Below, one piece after another: positions 8,659-18,035 of a stretch of DNA of 64,000 bases; position 1 is the first letter of the stretch; every line of letters begins with the position of its first letter. The translations under genes and the position numbers were made by a program. Source of the stretch: Streptomyces sp. NBC_00539 (GTDB lineage Bacteria > Actinomycetota > Actinomycetes > Streptomycetales > Streptomycetaceae). The notes beneath the pieces are model-generated. The model saw only the letters and a list, made by a program, of their open reading frames with translations, ran no database searches and was not told the origin of the DNA. Location of the stretch: positions 62,001 through 126,000 of the forward strand of contig NZ_CP107811.1 of the NCBI RefSeq assembly GCF_036346105.1. Direction: 5' to 3'.

Positions 8659-9112
8659 CCTAGCCGAGCCCTACCCGCACGTGATGACCAACGACGCCGC
8701 CGTGGACGCGGTCCGTCTGGTGGCCGAGCAGAACCTGCCCGCCCTGCTGGTCCTGGACGCGGACGGGACCCCGTACGCGGTCGTCCCCGGCTCCCAGCTG
8801 GTACGCCAGCTGGTGCCCGAATACGTCATGGAGGACCCGCTGCTGGCCGCGGTCATCGACGACCGGCACGCTGACGCCCTCGCCGACGAGCTGGTTGGCA
8901 AGACCGTCGCCCAGTGGATCCCGGGGCGTTCCTTCAAGCCGGCGTTCGTCGGCCCCGAGGCAGGAATCCTGCAGATCGCGGCGCTCATGGCCCGTACCCA
9001 CGTACCGCTGGTGGCCGTCATCGACCGCGACAACGAAGGACGCCGACTTCTCGGGGTGGTCTCGGGCGCTTCTTTGATGCGCCATCTCCTCGATGTGGGA
9101 GGGCAGGCGTGA
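8645..9112 (+). CDS. CBS-domain-pair protein
   Basis: This 155-residue protein consists of two CBS motifs: first AVDAVRLVAEQNLPALLVLD with TPYAVVPGSQLV, second GILQIAALMARTHVPLVAVID with RRLLGVVSGASLMRHLL. CBS pairs bind adenine nucleotides and gate the activity of partner transporters or enzymes. The ATG at 8645 lies inside the antiporter gene and the stop overlaps the GTG start of the permease (GTGA at 9109-9112). This placement suggests an energy- or nucleotide-sensing subunit for one or both transporters; that role is inference. Confidence 0.85.
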   Translation: MIARDLAEPYPHVMTNDAAVDAVRLVAEQNLPALLVLDADGTPYAVVPGSQLVRQLVPEYVMEDPLLAAVIDDRHADALADELVGKTVAQWIPGRSFKPAFVGPEAGILQIAALMARTHVPLVAVIDRDNEGRRLLGVVSGASLMRHLLDVGGQA

Positions 9113-10407
9113 GCGGCTGGCAGAGCTGGGCGGCGGTCGCGGTTTTCGCGGGCGTCTACTTGCTGATCATCACCGAGTGGGTCCACCGTGTTGCCGCCGC
9201 GCTGGGGGGCGCGGCGCTGATGCTGGCCCTCGGCGCCACCGACGACCTCTCGGCCTTCTACTCGGACAAGACGGGCATCGACTGGAACGTCATCTTCCTG
9301 CTGCTCGGCATGATGATGATCGTCGGAGTCCTCAAGCGGACCGGCCTCTTCGAGTTCCTGGCGATCTGGTCGGTGAAGAAGGCCAAGGCCAGACCGTTCC
9401 GGGTGATGGCCATGCTGATCGTCATCACAGCCGTGGCCTCGGCCCTGCTGGACAACGTCACCACCGTGCTGCTCGTCGCCCCGGTGACGCTCCTGGTCTG
9501 CGACCGCATGAAGCTGTCACCGGTGCCGTTCCTGCTCGCCGAGGTGTTCGCCTCAAACATCGGCGGCACCGCCACCCTCGTCGGCGATCCGCCCAACATC
9601 ATCATCGCCAGTCGGGCCGGCCTGACCTTCAACGACTTCCTCGTCCACCTCGCCCCGCTCGCCGCGGTCCTGACCGTCGTCCTGGTTTTGCTGTGCCGGG
9701 TGATGTTCGCCAAGCACTTCGTGTACGACGAGAAGCGCGCCGCCGAAATCATGGAGCTGCGCGAACGCGAGGCCATCAAGGAGCCCCGCCTGCTGATCCA
9801 GGGCCTGAGCGTCCTCGCGCTGGTCGTCGCCGGATTCGTCCTGCACCCCGTCCTGCACTACGCGCCCAGCGTCGTCGCCCTCCTCGGCGCCGGCCTGCTG
9901 ATCGCGATCTCCAAAGTCGAGACCGGCGAGGTGCTCGGGGAGGTCGAGTGGCCCACCCTGGCGTTCTTCGCGGGCCTGTTCGTCATGGTGGGCGCCCTCA
10001 TCGAGATGGGCGTCATCGGCGAACTCGCAAGCTCCCTCGCAGAGGTCATCGGCGGAGCGGAACTGGGCGGCTCCATGCTGCTGCTGGGCGGCTCCGCCGT
10101 GCTGTCGGCGATCGTCGATAACATCCCCTACGTCGCGACCATGGCCCCCATCGCCAGCAAGCTCGTCACCGACATGGGCGGCGACCCCGACCACGTCATG
10201 TGGTGGGCCCTCGCCCTCGGTGCCGACCTCGGCGGCAACGCCACCGCCATCGGTGCCTCCGCCAACGTCGTCGTCCTCGGCATCGCCGAACGCAACCGCC
10301 ACCCCATCACCTTCTGGCAGTTCACCAAATACGGACTCGTCGTCACCACCGTCACCATCGCCATCTCCGCCCTCTACCTGTGGCTGCGCTACTTCGCCCT
10401 GGCATAA
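9109..10407 (+). CDS. ArsB/SLC13-type permease (NhaD-like ion transporter)
   Basis: The GTG start overlaps the CBS stop. The 432-residue protein has about 11-12 helices and two inverted-repeat signature loops: ALLDNVTTVLLVAPVTLLV with GTATLVGDPPNIIIAS, and AIVDNIPYVATMAPIA with LGADLGGNATAIGASANVV. These belong to the ion-transporter superfamily covering ArsB, NhaD and citrate/SLC13 permeases. The GDPPN and paired DN motifs favour an NhaD/P-protein type Na+/H+ exchanger or anion permease over arsenite efflux, since no ars genes are nearby. The substrate is not determined. A hairpin follows the stop. Confidence 0.85.
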   Translation: MSGWQSWAAVAVFAGVYLLIITEWVHRVAAALGGAALMLALGATDDLSAFYSDKTGIDWNVIFLLLGMMMIVGVLKRTGLFEFLAIWSVKKAKARPFRVMAMLIVITAVASALLDNVTTVLLVAPVTLLVCDRMKLSPVPFLLAEVFASNIGGTATLVGDPPNIIIASRAGLTFNDFLVHLAPLAAVLTVVLVLLCRVMFAKHFVYDEKRAAEIMELREREAIKEPRLLIQGLSVLALVVAGFVLHPVLHYAPSVVALLGAGLLIAISKVETGEVLGEVEWPTLAFFAGLFVMVGALIEMGVIGELASSLAEVIGGAELGGSMLLLGGSAVLSAIVDNIPYVATMAPIASKLVTDMGGDPDHVMWWALALGADLGGNATAIGASANVVVLGIAERNRHPITFWQFTKYGLVVTTVTIAISALYLWLRYFALA

Positions 10408-10419
10408 GAACCGGCCAGT

Positions 10420-10439
10420 CCCTCCCCTCTCGGGGAGGG
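10420..10439 (+). terminator. terminator hairpin of antiporter/permease operon
   Basis: CCCTCCCC (10420-10427) and GGGGAGGG (10432-10439) form a perfect 8-bp stem with a TCTC loop, 12 bases after the permease stop codon. No T-tract follows. Confidence 0.6.
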
Positions 10440-10456
10440 GAGAACGAAACCCTTGC

Positions 10457-10744
10457 ATGAACCGCAGCCGACGAACAGAAGCCGCCTCCCTTGCCCTGTG
10501 GTGGGGGGCGCTCACCGTTGTCTTGTGGGGCGGAGGGAAGCTCCGCGACGCACCTGCCCCGCTGGTGGCGTGTGCGGCAAGCGCCGCCGTTTTGATCAGC
10601 CTCGGCGAAGTGGCCCGCCGTCTGCGCTGCATCGGGCGCATTGGGCGGCCCGCAGGAACCGCACGCGCTGACGCGCGGGCTTACGCCTCGGTGTCGGGCC
10701 AGTCGAGCAGGCGGGTGCCGATCACCGCAGTCTGCAGGGTGTAG
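10457..10744 (+). CDS. small membrane protein, 95 aa
   Basis: It starts MNRSRRTEAASLALWWG and has two hydrophobic helices (LALWWGALTVVLWGGGKL; LVACAASAAVLISLGEVARR) and an Arg-rich tail. The ATG lies 50 bases after the permease stop, beyond the hairpin. The last 25 residues overlap the opposite-strand relic at 10681, so the true C-terminus may be shorter and lost to rearrangement. Function unknown. Confidence 0.5.
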   Translation: MNRSRRTEAASLALWWGALTVVLWGGGKLRDAPAPLVACAASAAVLISLGEVARRLRCIGRIGRPAGTARADARAYASVSGQSSRRVPITAVCRV

Positions 10745-11023
10745 CGGTTGACCGGGTCGGCCGGGTCGGCGCCGGTCAGGCTGTGGAAGCCGGTGCCGAC
10801 TCCACCCACCGGGCAGCGGCCAAGTGGTCCCGGATCAGCGCCCGCAGCGGCCATCCCGCTTCCGCCGCCCGCTCGCCGTCGGCCCGACGGGCCTCCAGCT
10901 CGGCACAGGTGAACCGGCATCCCGTGGCACACGCGTCGCGCAGAATCCCGGCGTAACCGCCAGATGACTCCCCGGTATCTCCCGGTCCGCCACATCTTCC
11001 CCGATACCGATACACATGATCAT
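10681..11023 (-). pseudogene. broken hypothetical gene in three frames
   Basis: Coherent protein-like segments follow each other in different frames: MIMCIGIGEDVADREIPG, then TGESSGGYAGILRDACATG with ALIRDHLAAARWV, then GVGTGFHSLTGADPADP to the final LLDWPDTEA and a TAA. Two single-base changes, near 10975 and 10806, would join them into one protein of about 113 residues. The family is not recognised. Confidence 0.45.
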
Positions 11024-11095
11024 TCACGCGTCCTTGAACCCGACGCCCAGGGTTGCACGGGCACAAGGGTGACCACGGCCACGGCCCGGCGAGGG

Positions 11096-11293
11096 TCACA
11101 CTGCCTGGAGAGCCGCCGCTCCGAAGGACACGTTGAAGCGGTCGCACCAGATGGTGACGCTGGTGTAGTCGGCGAGGTTCACCTCGGCCGGGATCTCGTA
11201 GTTCTGGTCGCCCTTGTTGCCCTTGAGCTTGCCGAGGCTGACGTACTTGCCGTCGTCGAAGACGCCCCTGCCTAACGTCCATGCCGTCCCCAT
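11096..11293 (-). pseudogene. C-terminal fragment of a DM13-domain protein
   Basis: The 65-residue frame contains GKYVSLGKLKGNKGDQNYEI and YTSVTIWCDRFNVSFGAA, the end of a DM13 (putative redox) domain. Complete actinobacterial versions have an N-terminal membrane helix and about 120 more residues, which are absent here. The upstream sequence is unrelated, so this is a truncated remnant. Confidence 0.65.
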
Positions 11294-11377
11294 GGCGAAC
11301 CACCGGGAGGCGACGGGGAGCCGGCTGCGTCGCCGCTCGCGGTAGCGGGGCGGGGGCCGCCCGGCCGGGGCCCGTGC

Positions 11378-11692
11378 TCAGAGCATCTCGAAATCCTCGA
11401 AGTCGAAGCCCGGAGCGACGACGCACGACATCAGGACAGGCTCGTCGCAGGCCGGCTCGGCGGTCTGCCAGACGCCGGCCGGCACAAGGACCTGCGGTCG
11501 CTCCCCGAGCCGGACATCGGGTCCGAGGACCGATGCGGTCGTTTCCGCCGACGCGTTCCCGCTCCCGCCGAGCCGGATCGTCAGCGGTCCGCCGCAGTGC
11601 CACAGCCACAACTCGTCGGCACGCACCCGGTGCCAGCGTGAAACCTCGCCGGGGTGCAGGAGGAAGTAGATGCCGGCCGCGAACGGGCGCAT
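11378..11692 (-). pseudogene. cupin (DUF985-like) fragment, N-terminus lost
   Basis: The frame gives AGIYFLLHPGEVSRWHRVRA, DELWLWHCGGPLTIRLGG and the end VLMSCVVAPGFDFEDFEML, a cupin_5/DUF985 barrel. The canonical opening strand with the HPEGG motif is missing. Upstream codons stay open (ending DSPTVTRVDG before the Met) but drift away from the family. The barrel is incomplete, so a non-functional remnant is most likely; a TTG or GTG start further upstream cannot be excluded. Confidence 0.6.
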
Positions 11693-11964
11693 ATCGCCGT
11701 ACCCGTCCGGTCTTCGGCGCGGTCCGTCGACGCGTGTGACCGTCGGGGAATCCTCGCAGGGCAGGGGGAAGCCGGCGGTCGCTTCCTTGCCAGAGGGGGT
11801 GAGGCGTGGGCATGGAGGCGTATGCGCGGGTGATTGATCTGAGCCACGGGCTCACTCGGTCGATGCTGCGGCGGGACTACCCCTCGGCTGAGCGCACCGT
11901 GCGGCCACGAGAGAGAAGTGGCCGCGCCCGCGGGAGGGCATGCCGTGAGCGCCCGGCGCCCAGC

Positions 11965-12858
11965 TCAGAGTTGTGCCGCTTCCGCCTCAAGGCGGCGGGC
12001 GGCGGCTTCGACGGCCGCAGGGAGCGGGCGACGTTCCCGCAGGGCTGCCGGGAGCCGCTTGAACAGTTCGCGCAACGCGGTGCGGGCCTCGGGATTCCGC
12101 CGGGCCTCCACGGCAAGCTTGCGCGTATGGCGGAGCGCGACGGGCAGCGGACGGCGCAGCCAAGCCGTCAGGGCGGCATTGCGGCGCTGCACGGCGGGCC
12201 GCCCCGCCCGGACCCCACCGGTCGGGCAGTGGACGGCGATGACGTCGGGGCAGTGGCACACTCCCCATCCTCGCGAGGCCAAGTCGTAGGCCAGCAGCGT
12301 CTCCTCGCCACCCACAAAGAGGATCGGATGGTATCCGCCCGCTTCGAGATAGGCGTCCCGCCGTGCCACGGCGGCACAGGCCAAGAACCCGAGCACTTGT
12401 GGCCCCGGGAGGTCGGCGGCGAGTCCGAGGGGGGATGCGGCGAGCCTGCCGTTCAGCGGGTCCGGCTCGCCCTCCGGGCCGACAAGGACGCTGGCCGCGA
12501 GCAGTCCGAGCCGGTCGTGCCGGTCCAGGAGGTCCGCCGCCCGGCGCAGTGAGCCCGGCGCCCACCAGGAGTCGTCGTCGCTGAAGGCCACGTACCGGGT
12601 CCGGGCCCGGCGTACGCCCAGGTTGCGGCCAGCCGCGGCGAGGTTGCGGCCGGGCGTGAGGACAGTCGCCTGCGGATGGCGCTCGGCCACTGCCCGCAGG
12701 GTGCCGTCGGTCGAGGCGTTGTCGACGACGATCACCGGTGGTGCCTCGGGAAGCGCGGCCAGCCGGTCAAGTGAGTGCAGCAGTTGTTCCCGGCGGTTGT
12801 GGGTGATCAGGACGACAGTGGTGCGCGGATCAGCACTCGCAGCTTCCACATCGCGCAC
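11965..12858 (-). CDS. family 2 glycosyltransferase
   Basis: A GT-A fold enzyme of 297 residues: TTVVLITHNRREQLLHSL at the N-terminus, VIVVDNASTDGT (nucleotide-sugar binding), the DxD-type acidic motif in YVAFSDDDSWWAPGSL, and GYHPILFVGGEETLLAYDL. It transfers a sugar from a nucleotide donor; the acceptor is unknown. I start it at GTG 12858 (VRDVEAASADP) because GGAG lies 7 bases upstream and this matches the family's length. The frame remains open to 13134, where EYGLLALVHDGASYLPVG could be an extension. It has no membrane helix and is probably cytoplasmic. It is not in an operon with other sugar genes. Confidence 0.82.
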   Translation of the reverse strand: MRDVEAASADPRTTVVLITHNRREQLLHSLDRLAALPEAPPVIVVDNASTDGTLRAVAERHPQATVLTPGRNLAAAGRNLGVRRARTRYVAFSDDDSWWAPGSLRRAADLLDRHDRLGLLAASVLVGPEGEPDPLNGRLAASPLGLAADLPGPQVLGFLACAAVARRDAYLEAGGYHPILFVGGEETLLAYDLASRGWGVCHCPDVIAVHCPTGGVRAGRPAVQRRNAALTAWLRRPLPVALRHTRKLAVEARRNPEARTALRELFKRLPAALRERRPLPAAVEAAARRLEAEAAQL

Positions 12859-13190
12859 GGCGGCTCCTTCAGCGAACCTCGGCAGCCTGCCCGAGGCGAG
12901 GCCGGCGGTCGGCGGTGGCCACGGCTTGGTTCCGACCGGTAGGTACGAGGCACCATCGTGGACCAGCGCGAGCAGCCCGTATTCCGGCACGCGCGCAGCC
13001 GGCGTGCTGTTCACCCGTACGAGCGCCGGACAACCGGGCGGGTACGTGCCGCGCCGGTGGGAGGGGCTGTCGGCCTGTACCGGCTGGTGACCCCCGCGCT
13101 CGCGCCCGGCGTGCCGGCGCACAAACGTGGGCATGACCCCGCCAAGTGACGGTCCGGAGGAAGTGCCGGTGCCGAGGAGAGGGGAACCAC

Positions 13191-14400
13191 GTGGCGTGGC
13201 CGCCCAGTGTCATTGTCATCCTGACCGATCAGCAGCGCTGGGACACCACAAGGGTCCACGGCAATCCGGCGGACGTGACGCCCGAGTTCGACGGGATCGC
13301 CCGTGCCGGGACCCATTTCTCATTGGCGTTCACGCCCCAACCGGTGTGCGCCCCGGCTCGGGCGGCTCTGCAAACCGGGTGTTGGCCCACCATGACGGGG
13401 GTGTTCCGCAACGGGATCGCCCTGCCGGCCGGTGTGTCCACGCTGGCATCGGTGTTCAAGGAAGCCGGATATGTCACGGGGTACATCGGCAAGTGGCACC
13501 TCGGTGGGGTGGATGCCGCCGAGGCAGGACCGGTACCACCCGGCCGGCGGGGTGGATACCGGCGGTGGTTGGCGAGCGATCTGCTCGAATTCACGTCGGA
13601 TGCCTACCGGACGGTGCTGTGGGACGAGTCAGGGCAACCCGTGCGGCTGATCGGTTACCGGTCCGACGCGCTGATGGACGCTGCGGTCCGGTTCGTCGCC
13701 GATCACTGCGACCACCGATTCCTCTTGTTCGTGTCACTCCTGGAGCAACATCACCGGAATGGCACCGACGACCGGCCCCCGCCGGATACCGGGAACGGTA
13801 TGAGGGACGATGGCTGCCACCCGACCTCGCGGCTCTGTCCCCCGCCGCTCCGAACGGTGGGGCACACCGGTACCAGGGGGCTACCTCGGGCAGATCAAAC
13901 GCGTAGACGAGGGGGTGGGGCGCTTGCGGGACGCGCTTCGCGGCCTGGGTACCGAGGATCGCACGGTGTTGGCCTGGACTGCCGACCACGGCTCACATTT
14001 CCGGACCCCGCAACCAGGAGTACAAACGGTCGGCGCACGACGCGTCCGTGCGAGTGCCCCTGGCCATGATCGGGCCCGGTTTCACGGGCGGTGGGCGGGT
14101 GCACCGGCCGGTGAGCACCGTGGACCTGGCACCCACCCTGATCGAGGCGGCGGGTCTGAGTGTGCCCGCGTCCATGCAGGGCCGGTCGCTACTGCCCCTG
14201 GTCGGGGGCGGCTCCGAGGCGGACCGCCCGGGCGAGGTGTTCTTCCAGATCAGCGAATCGCACGAGTTGGAGCACCTGGCCGGACTGGCGTCACACCGGG
14301 AGGTCGCCGACCGTCTTCGGGTCGCCCTCGCGCCCTGGAGGGACCGGGCGGGCGAGGAGAAGACAGTGATCGAGGCGGCGGCTGAACGTGTCCTGGACGG
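13191..14400 (+). pseudogene. sulfatase family gene, frameshifted and internally deleted
   Basis: A GTG at 13191 after GAGGAGAGGGG opens VAWPPSVIVILTDQQRWDT. The sulfatase signature CAPARAALQTG follows, with the Cys that would become formylglycine, and then GYVTGYIGKWHLGG. Similarity then jumps frame three times: near 13778 in a C run, near 13877 in a G run (continuing GYLGQIKRVDEGVGRLRD), and near 14008 (continuing NQEYKRSAHDASVRVPL). About 70 codons before ELEHLAGLASHREVADRL also appear missing compared with the family. The indels might be sequence errors, but the deletion argues for decay. Confidence 0.72.
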
Positions 14401-15064
14401 ACGTTCGCCGCACTCCCCCGTCGCCGCTCTGCCGTGGGAGACGCTACCGTTCGCGCACCGCCAACCGGCGTCGGACCAAGAAGATCAGCTCCTGCGCCTG
14501 GCTGATCACGCCCTGGGACTGGCCACCCGTCCGACTCCGCCGTGCCTCGTCAGGGGGTGCGCCGCACCGGCCCCACTCGCATGGTGTTCCTCGGGCTCCG
14601 GACCGCCTGATCGATCACCTTCTTGTCGATTCGCGCGGCGGCTGTACCGCGCCCACCTACGGTCGTTGTCCGGGCCACGGTCGCACTCACTCCTGTGCAA
14701 CAGCCAGGGACGGACATCCGAGCCGCATAGGGGCGGGACGACATCATCGAGGTCGGACAGAAAACAGAAAGTCCTCACTCACGCAAACCTCGCGGAACCC
14801 GTCGAACGCGTGGAGCCTACGTCGCCTGTCCTGCGCCGACGGCCGGCAAACAGCGACTGACCGAGGCGGCGGTAACCACGCGGTTCGGTCCCGGCGCTCG
14901 GCGTGCGGAAGGCCACATCGCAGGTGTGGAGCGCGTGCCCGGCGCCGACCACCAACCAAGATCCCGCCCCGCAGCATGAGCGGGACGGGATCGGAGCGTT
15001 CGGGCATCAACATGAGCGCACCATGGCGTCGTCCAGCGGCGCCCTTAGGTGTACGCGTGACGTA
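14401..15064. other. no recognisable gene
   Basis: Between the sulfatase relic and the small gene at 15065 the frames are Arg/Pro/His-rich without domains. The sequence may be the eroded end of the sulfatase locus and other debris. Confidence 0.4.
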
Positions 15065-15262
15065 CTACGGGTGGTCGGGCTGCTGCTCAGGCGGTACGGC
15101 GCCACCCGCGCCGCCACCCTTGGCTCCCTTGTCCGTGCCATGCGGGCGGGCACCCTTGGTTCCCTTCTTCGGCACTTGCGATGCCTTGAGTGATCCAGCG
15201 TTCTCGGGCGTCGAACCGCCCTTGCCGCTGCGCCGCATCTCCGGTTGCTGTGGGTTCGCCAT
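15065..15262 (-). CDS. small disordered basic protein, 65 aa
   Basis: It starts MANPQQPEMRRSGKGG after GGAGGAAACG, a strong ribosome-binding site. The sequence is hydrophilic, Lys/Gly/Pro-rich (KASQVPKKGTKGARPHGTDK) with no hydrophobic core, so it is probably intrinsically disordered. Short proteins opening with similar PQQPEMRRSGKG residues are, to my knowledge, found in other streptomycetes without a known role. A good site and a conserved-looking start support it being real. Confidence 0.65.
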   Translation of the reverse strand: MANPQQPEMRRSGKGGSTPENAGSLKASQVPKKGTKGARPHGTDKGAKGGGAGGAVPPEQQPDHP

Positions 15263-15734
15263 CGTTTCCTCCTCCTACCGGTTTCGACGTAGGTCCGTGC
15301 GCTGCGCCTACCCCCACGCCGGCGTTCTCATCCGCGGCCCGGCCCGGCCCCCCACCGTCGGCGCCGCCGCTGCTGTGCCCGCCGTGGCCGGACGCCCACA
15401 CCGGCGACGGGCGCCATGGGGGCGCGCTTCACCTCCCCACACCGGCGCCCGCCTTCCTGACTGCGACATCGGGTCAGGCGTCTTCCGATTGGCCCGGTGC
15501 CTGCGCCTCCTCACCCTGCGTTCCCTTCATCCCCCCGCCCGTGTGTCCGGAACTCCGACCGTGCCCGCCTTATGGCGTCCGACCGCTGCGCTCCTCCTCC
15601 GGAGTGACGTCTTTCTCACCGGTCACACGCTCCAGTGGTGACTCGCTGTTTGCTGTCATCCCTATGTCCGGTATCCCGCATGCCTCCGAAGCTCACTCTC
15701 GTTCGCGCACAGCCCGACCGGGGGCCGACGGCCT
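15263..15734. other. intergenic, no gene recognised
   Basis: Pro/Ser-rich chance frames only. It leads into the left inverted arm of the IS701-like element at 15735. Confidence 0.4.
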
Positions 15735-15885
15735 AGTAGTGCTTTGTCAGCTGGTCTTGTCACGGTCGGTGTTCGGTAGTTCGCTGGTTGTATGAGGGCT
15801 GGGGAACTTACAGCGTGTCGGGTCCGGTTGGAGGAGTTCGTCTCGGAGGTGTTCGCGCCGTTGGTGCGGCGGGATCAGCGGGTCA
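15735..15885 (+). repeat. left arm of long imperfect inverted repeat
   Basis: It starts TAGTGCTTTGTCAGCTGGTC, runs through GGTAGTTCGCTGGTTG and the transposase start, and matches the reverse complement of 16355-16508. By eye about 85-90 percent of positions agree. Confidence 0.65.
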
Positions 15886-16375
15886 AGGGCGGCCTGTATC
15901 TGCGGGGCTTGTTGCTGGACGGCCGGCGGAAGTCGATGCAGCCGATGGCCGAGCGCCTCGGGATCGACCATCAGCAGTTGCAGCAGTTCATGACGTCCTC
16001 GACCTGGCCCGTTCGGGAGGTGCGGGCCCGGCTGGCGTGGCGGGCCGTGCGGGCGGTGCGGCCGCAGCTGTGGGTGGTGGACGACACCGGCTTCCCCAAG
16101 GACGGCAAGGCGTCCGCGGGGGTGACCCGGCAGTATTCCGGGACTGGGGAAGGTCGGCAACTGCCAGATCGGTGTCAGCGTCCACGCCGCCTCCGACACC
16201 GCCTCATGCCCGCTGGCCTGGCGTTTGTTCCTGCCCGCCGCCTGGGACGGGTCCGACGCCGAGGCCCGCCGACGGGCCTGCCGATCCCCGAGACCGAACA
16301 CCACCGGCCGAAGTGGCAGCTCGCCCTGGACATGCTCGACGAACTCGCCGCAACCGGTAATCCCGCCGCACTAAC
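15792..16375 (+). pseudogene. IS701-family transposase fragment
   Basis: It reads MRAGELTACRVRLEEFVSEV, MQPMAERLGIDHQQLQQFM and PQLWVVDDTGFPKDGKASAG, where the Asp of VVDDTGF is the first catalytic acid of the DDE domain. The frame slips near 16145 (similarity resumes as VGNCQIGVSVHAASD in another frame), then returns to HHRPKWQLALDMLDELAA before ending in the inverted arm. The remaining catalytic residues and C-terminus are missing, so it is inactive. Confidence 0.7.
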
Positions 16376-16508
16376 GGCGCGAACACCTCCGAGACGAACT
16401 CCTCCCAACCGGACCCGCACCGCAGCAAGTTCCCCAGCCCTCATACAACCAGCGAACTACCGATCACAAGCCGTCACAAGACCAGCTAACAAGGCACTAC
16501 CAGTACTG
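16355..16508 (-). repeat. right arm of long imperfect inverted repeat
   Basis: On the reverse strand it reads like the left arm: the terminal sequence, a start ATG at about 16444 with MRAGELAAVRVRL, and the next codons with FVSEVFAPLVRRD in a shifted frame. Confidence 0.65.
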
Positions 16509-16564
16509 CAACGGTCGGGACTGTAAATCGTTCCGTGTAACTGCTGACCAAGGAAGATGCATCG

Positions 16565-17136
16565 ATGACCCGTGACAACGTGACCGAGGCCGAATCCGCC
16601 CAGGCGTCTGAGCCGCAGCCGGCGAAGGCGGTGGATGACCAGCTGATCGACGAGTTGGGTGGGCCGGGCTCAGGCCCAGGACCTACAGCTGACCGGCGAG
16701 GGCGGGCTGCTGCAGCAGTTGAGGACCACGATCACCGACAAGGTCATGGACGGGATGGCCGAATGGCAGAACCGGCCCCTCGATCCGGTGGTCTTCATCG
16801 ATGCGATCCACGTGAAGATCCGCGACGGCGCGGTGGCGAACCGGCCCATCTACGTGGCCTTGGCCGTCCCTACGGAGGGCCGCCGCGACATCCTCGGGCT
16901 CTGGGCCGGCGACGGCAGCGAGGGTGCCAAGCACTGGAAGCAGATCCTCACCGAGATCAAGAACCGCGGCGTGAACGACGCCCTCATGCTGGTTTGTGAC
17001 GGCCTCAAGGGCCTGCCCGACGCGGTCGAGACCGTCTGGCCCAGGACGATCGTCCAGACCTGCGTGGTTCACCTGCGGCGGAACTCCTTTCGCTATGCCG
17101 CCCGCCAGGACTGGGACAAGATCGCGAAGATTCTTA
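16565..17136 (+). pseudogene. IS256-family transposase, 5' part
   Basis: It begins MTRDNVTEAESAQASEPQ with VDDQLIDEL, then an extra G shifts the frame to QLTGEGGLLQQL. A jump follows directly to ITDKVMDGMAEWQNRPLDP, so the segment between is deleted. PVVFIDAIHVKIRDG carries the second-domain catalytic Asp, and DALMLVCDGLKGLPDAVETV follows. The frame is then cut at 17136 and resumes at 18039. Confidence 0.75.
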
Positions 17137-17153
17137 GAGCTCGTAACAGGATC
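17137..17153 (+). repeat. left terminal inverted repeat of the IS5-family element
   Basis: GAGCTCGTAACAGGATC pairs with the right end with one mismatch over the first 17 bases. Confidence 0.75.
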
Positions 17154-17211
17154 TTGATGAGATGGGCTGGTCGGCCGTGACCGGTGTGACGATTCGGCCG
17201 TTCGTGAGTGT

Positions 17212-18020
17212 GTGAGTACTCGGCCGTGGATCGTGGACGACGACTTGTGGGCATTGATCGAGCGGCTGCTGCCGTCCTGGCTGGAGAGGTCACCAGGGCC
17301 GCGGCCGGTAGCTGACCGTCTGTGTCTGCAAGGCATCCTGTACGTGCTCTGTAACGACATCGCCTGGCAACTCCTGCCTCCCGAGCTCGGATTCGGATCA
17401 GGGCAGACCTGTTGGCGCAGACTGGAGCGGTGGCAGCAAGCCGGGGTCTTCGACCAGCTGCACCGCATCCTGCTCGCCGAGCTGAACGCGGCCGGCCGCC
17501 TCGACTGGTCCAGGGCCTGCGTGGACGGCTCCCACATCCGCGCGAAAAAGGGGGCGCCGACACCGGTCCGTCGCCGGTCGACCGGCGGAAGACGGGCAGC
17601 AAACACCACCTGATCTGCGACGGCCGTGGTACCCCGCCGAAGGTCATCACGACCGCGGCGAACGTCAACGACGTCACCCAGACCCTCGCCCTGGTCGACG
17701 GCATCCCTCCCGTGGCGGGCCGGCCAGGCCGTCCCCGTAGACGTCCCGAGGCCCTGCTCGGCGACAAGGGATACGACTCCAACCCCAACCGCGATGAACT
17801 GCGCAAACGCCGGATCCTGCCCGTCATCTCCCGCAAGGGATCCCCGAACAACAAAGGCATGGGCAAGCTCCGCTATGTCGTCGAGCAGACCTTCGCCCTG
17901 CTCCACCACTTCAAACGACTTGCCGTCCGCTGGGAACGCCGCACGGAACTGCACGACGCCTTCGTCTCCCTCGCCTGCAGCCTCATCTGCTGGCGACGCC
18001 TCAACAAGCGCGACTCATGA
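17212..18020 (+). CDS. IS5-family transposase in two overlapping frames (frameshifted)
   Basis: Frame A runs 17212-17613 from a GTG start (STRPWIVDDDLWALIERLL; DIAWQLLPPELGFGSGQT; ACVDGSHIRAKKG, holding the first catalytic Asp). Frame B overlaps it and ends at 18020 (GGADTGPSPVDRRKTGSKHH; LLGDKGYDSNPNRDELR; VVEQTFALLHHFKRLAVRWE, holding the later catalytic residues). The shift lies on AAAAAGGGGG near 17547, a classic slippery run, where a minus-one slip joins HIRAKKG to GADTG. The element therefore probably makes its full transposase by programmed frameshifting and may be active. Confidence 0.82.
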
Positions 18021-18035
18021 TCGTGTTACGAGCTC
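18019..18035 (-). repeat. right terminal inverted repeat of the IS5-family element
   Basis: Read on the reverse strand this is GAGCTCGTAACACGATC, matching the left end except at one position. It is followed outside the element by the TTA target copy. Confidence 0.75.

Larger units (their letters stand above)
15735..16508. mobile_element. IS701-like fold-back element with two inverted left ends
   Basis: The left 150 bases (end of the element, start codon and first 30 codons of an IS701-type transposase) recur in inverted orientation at the right border. In between lies a short central part of the transposase. A normal IS701 element carries one gene of over 1.1 kb and a different right end, so this 0.77-kb unit is a rearranged derivative or the fusion of two truncated copies. 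Confidence 0.6.
17137..18035 (+). mobile_element. IS5-family (IS427-like) insertion sequence, 899 bp
   Basis: The ends are inverted repeats: GAGCTCGTAACAGGATC at 17137 and, on the other strand, GAGCTCGTAACACGATCATG from 18035 inward. The target triplet TTA is present on both sides (17134-17136 and 18036-18038). Removing the element and one TTA restores the IS256 frame across the site (DKIAKI-LKPVYTAAIEEA). This is direct evidence for a transposition event after the IS256 copy was already in place. Confidence 0.85.

Noticed and set aside
9109-10407. Assigning the permease as an arsenite pump.
   Set aside because: The fold is shared by ArsB, NhaD and SLC13 prote groups, and no arsR, arsC or arsA gene is nearby.
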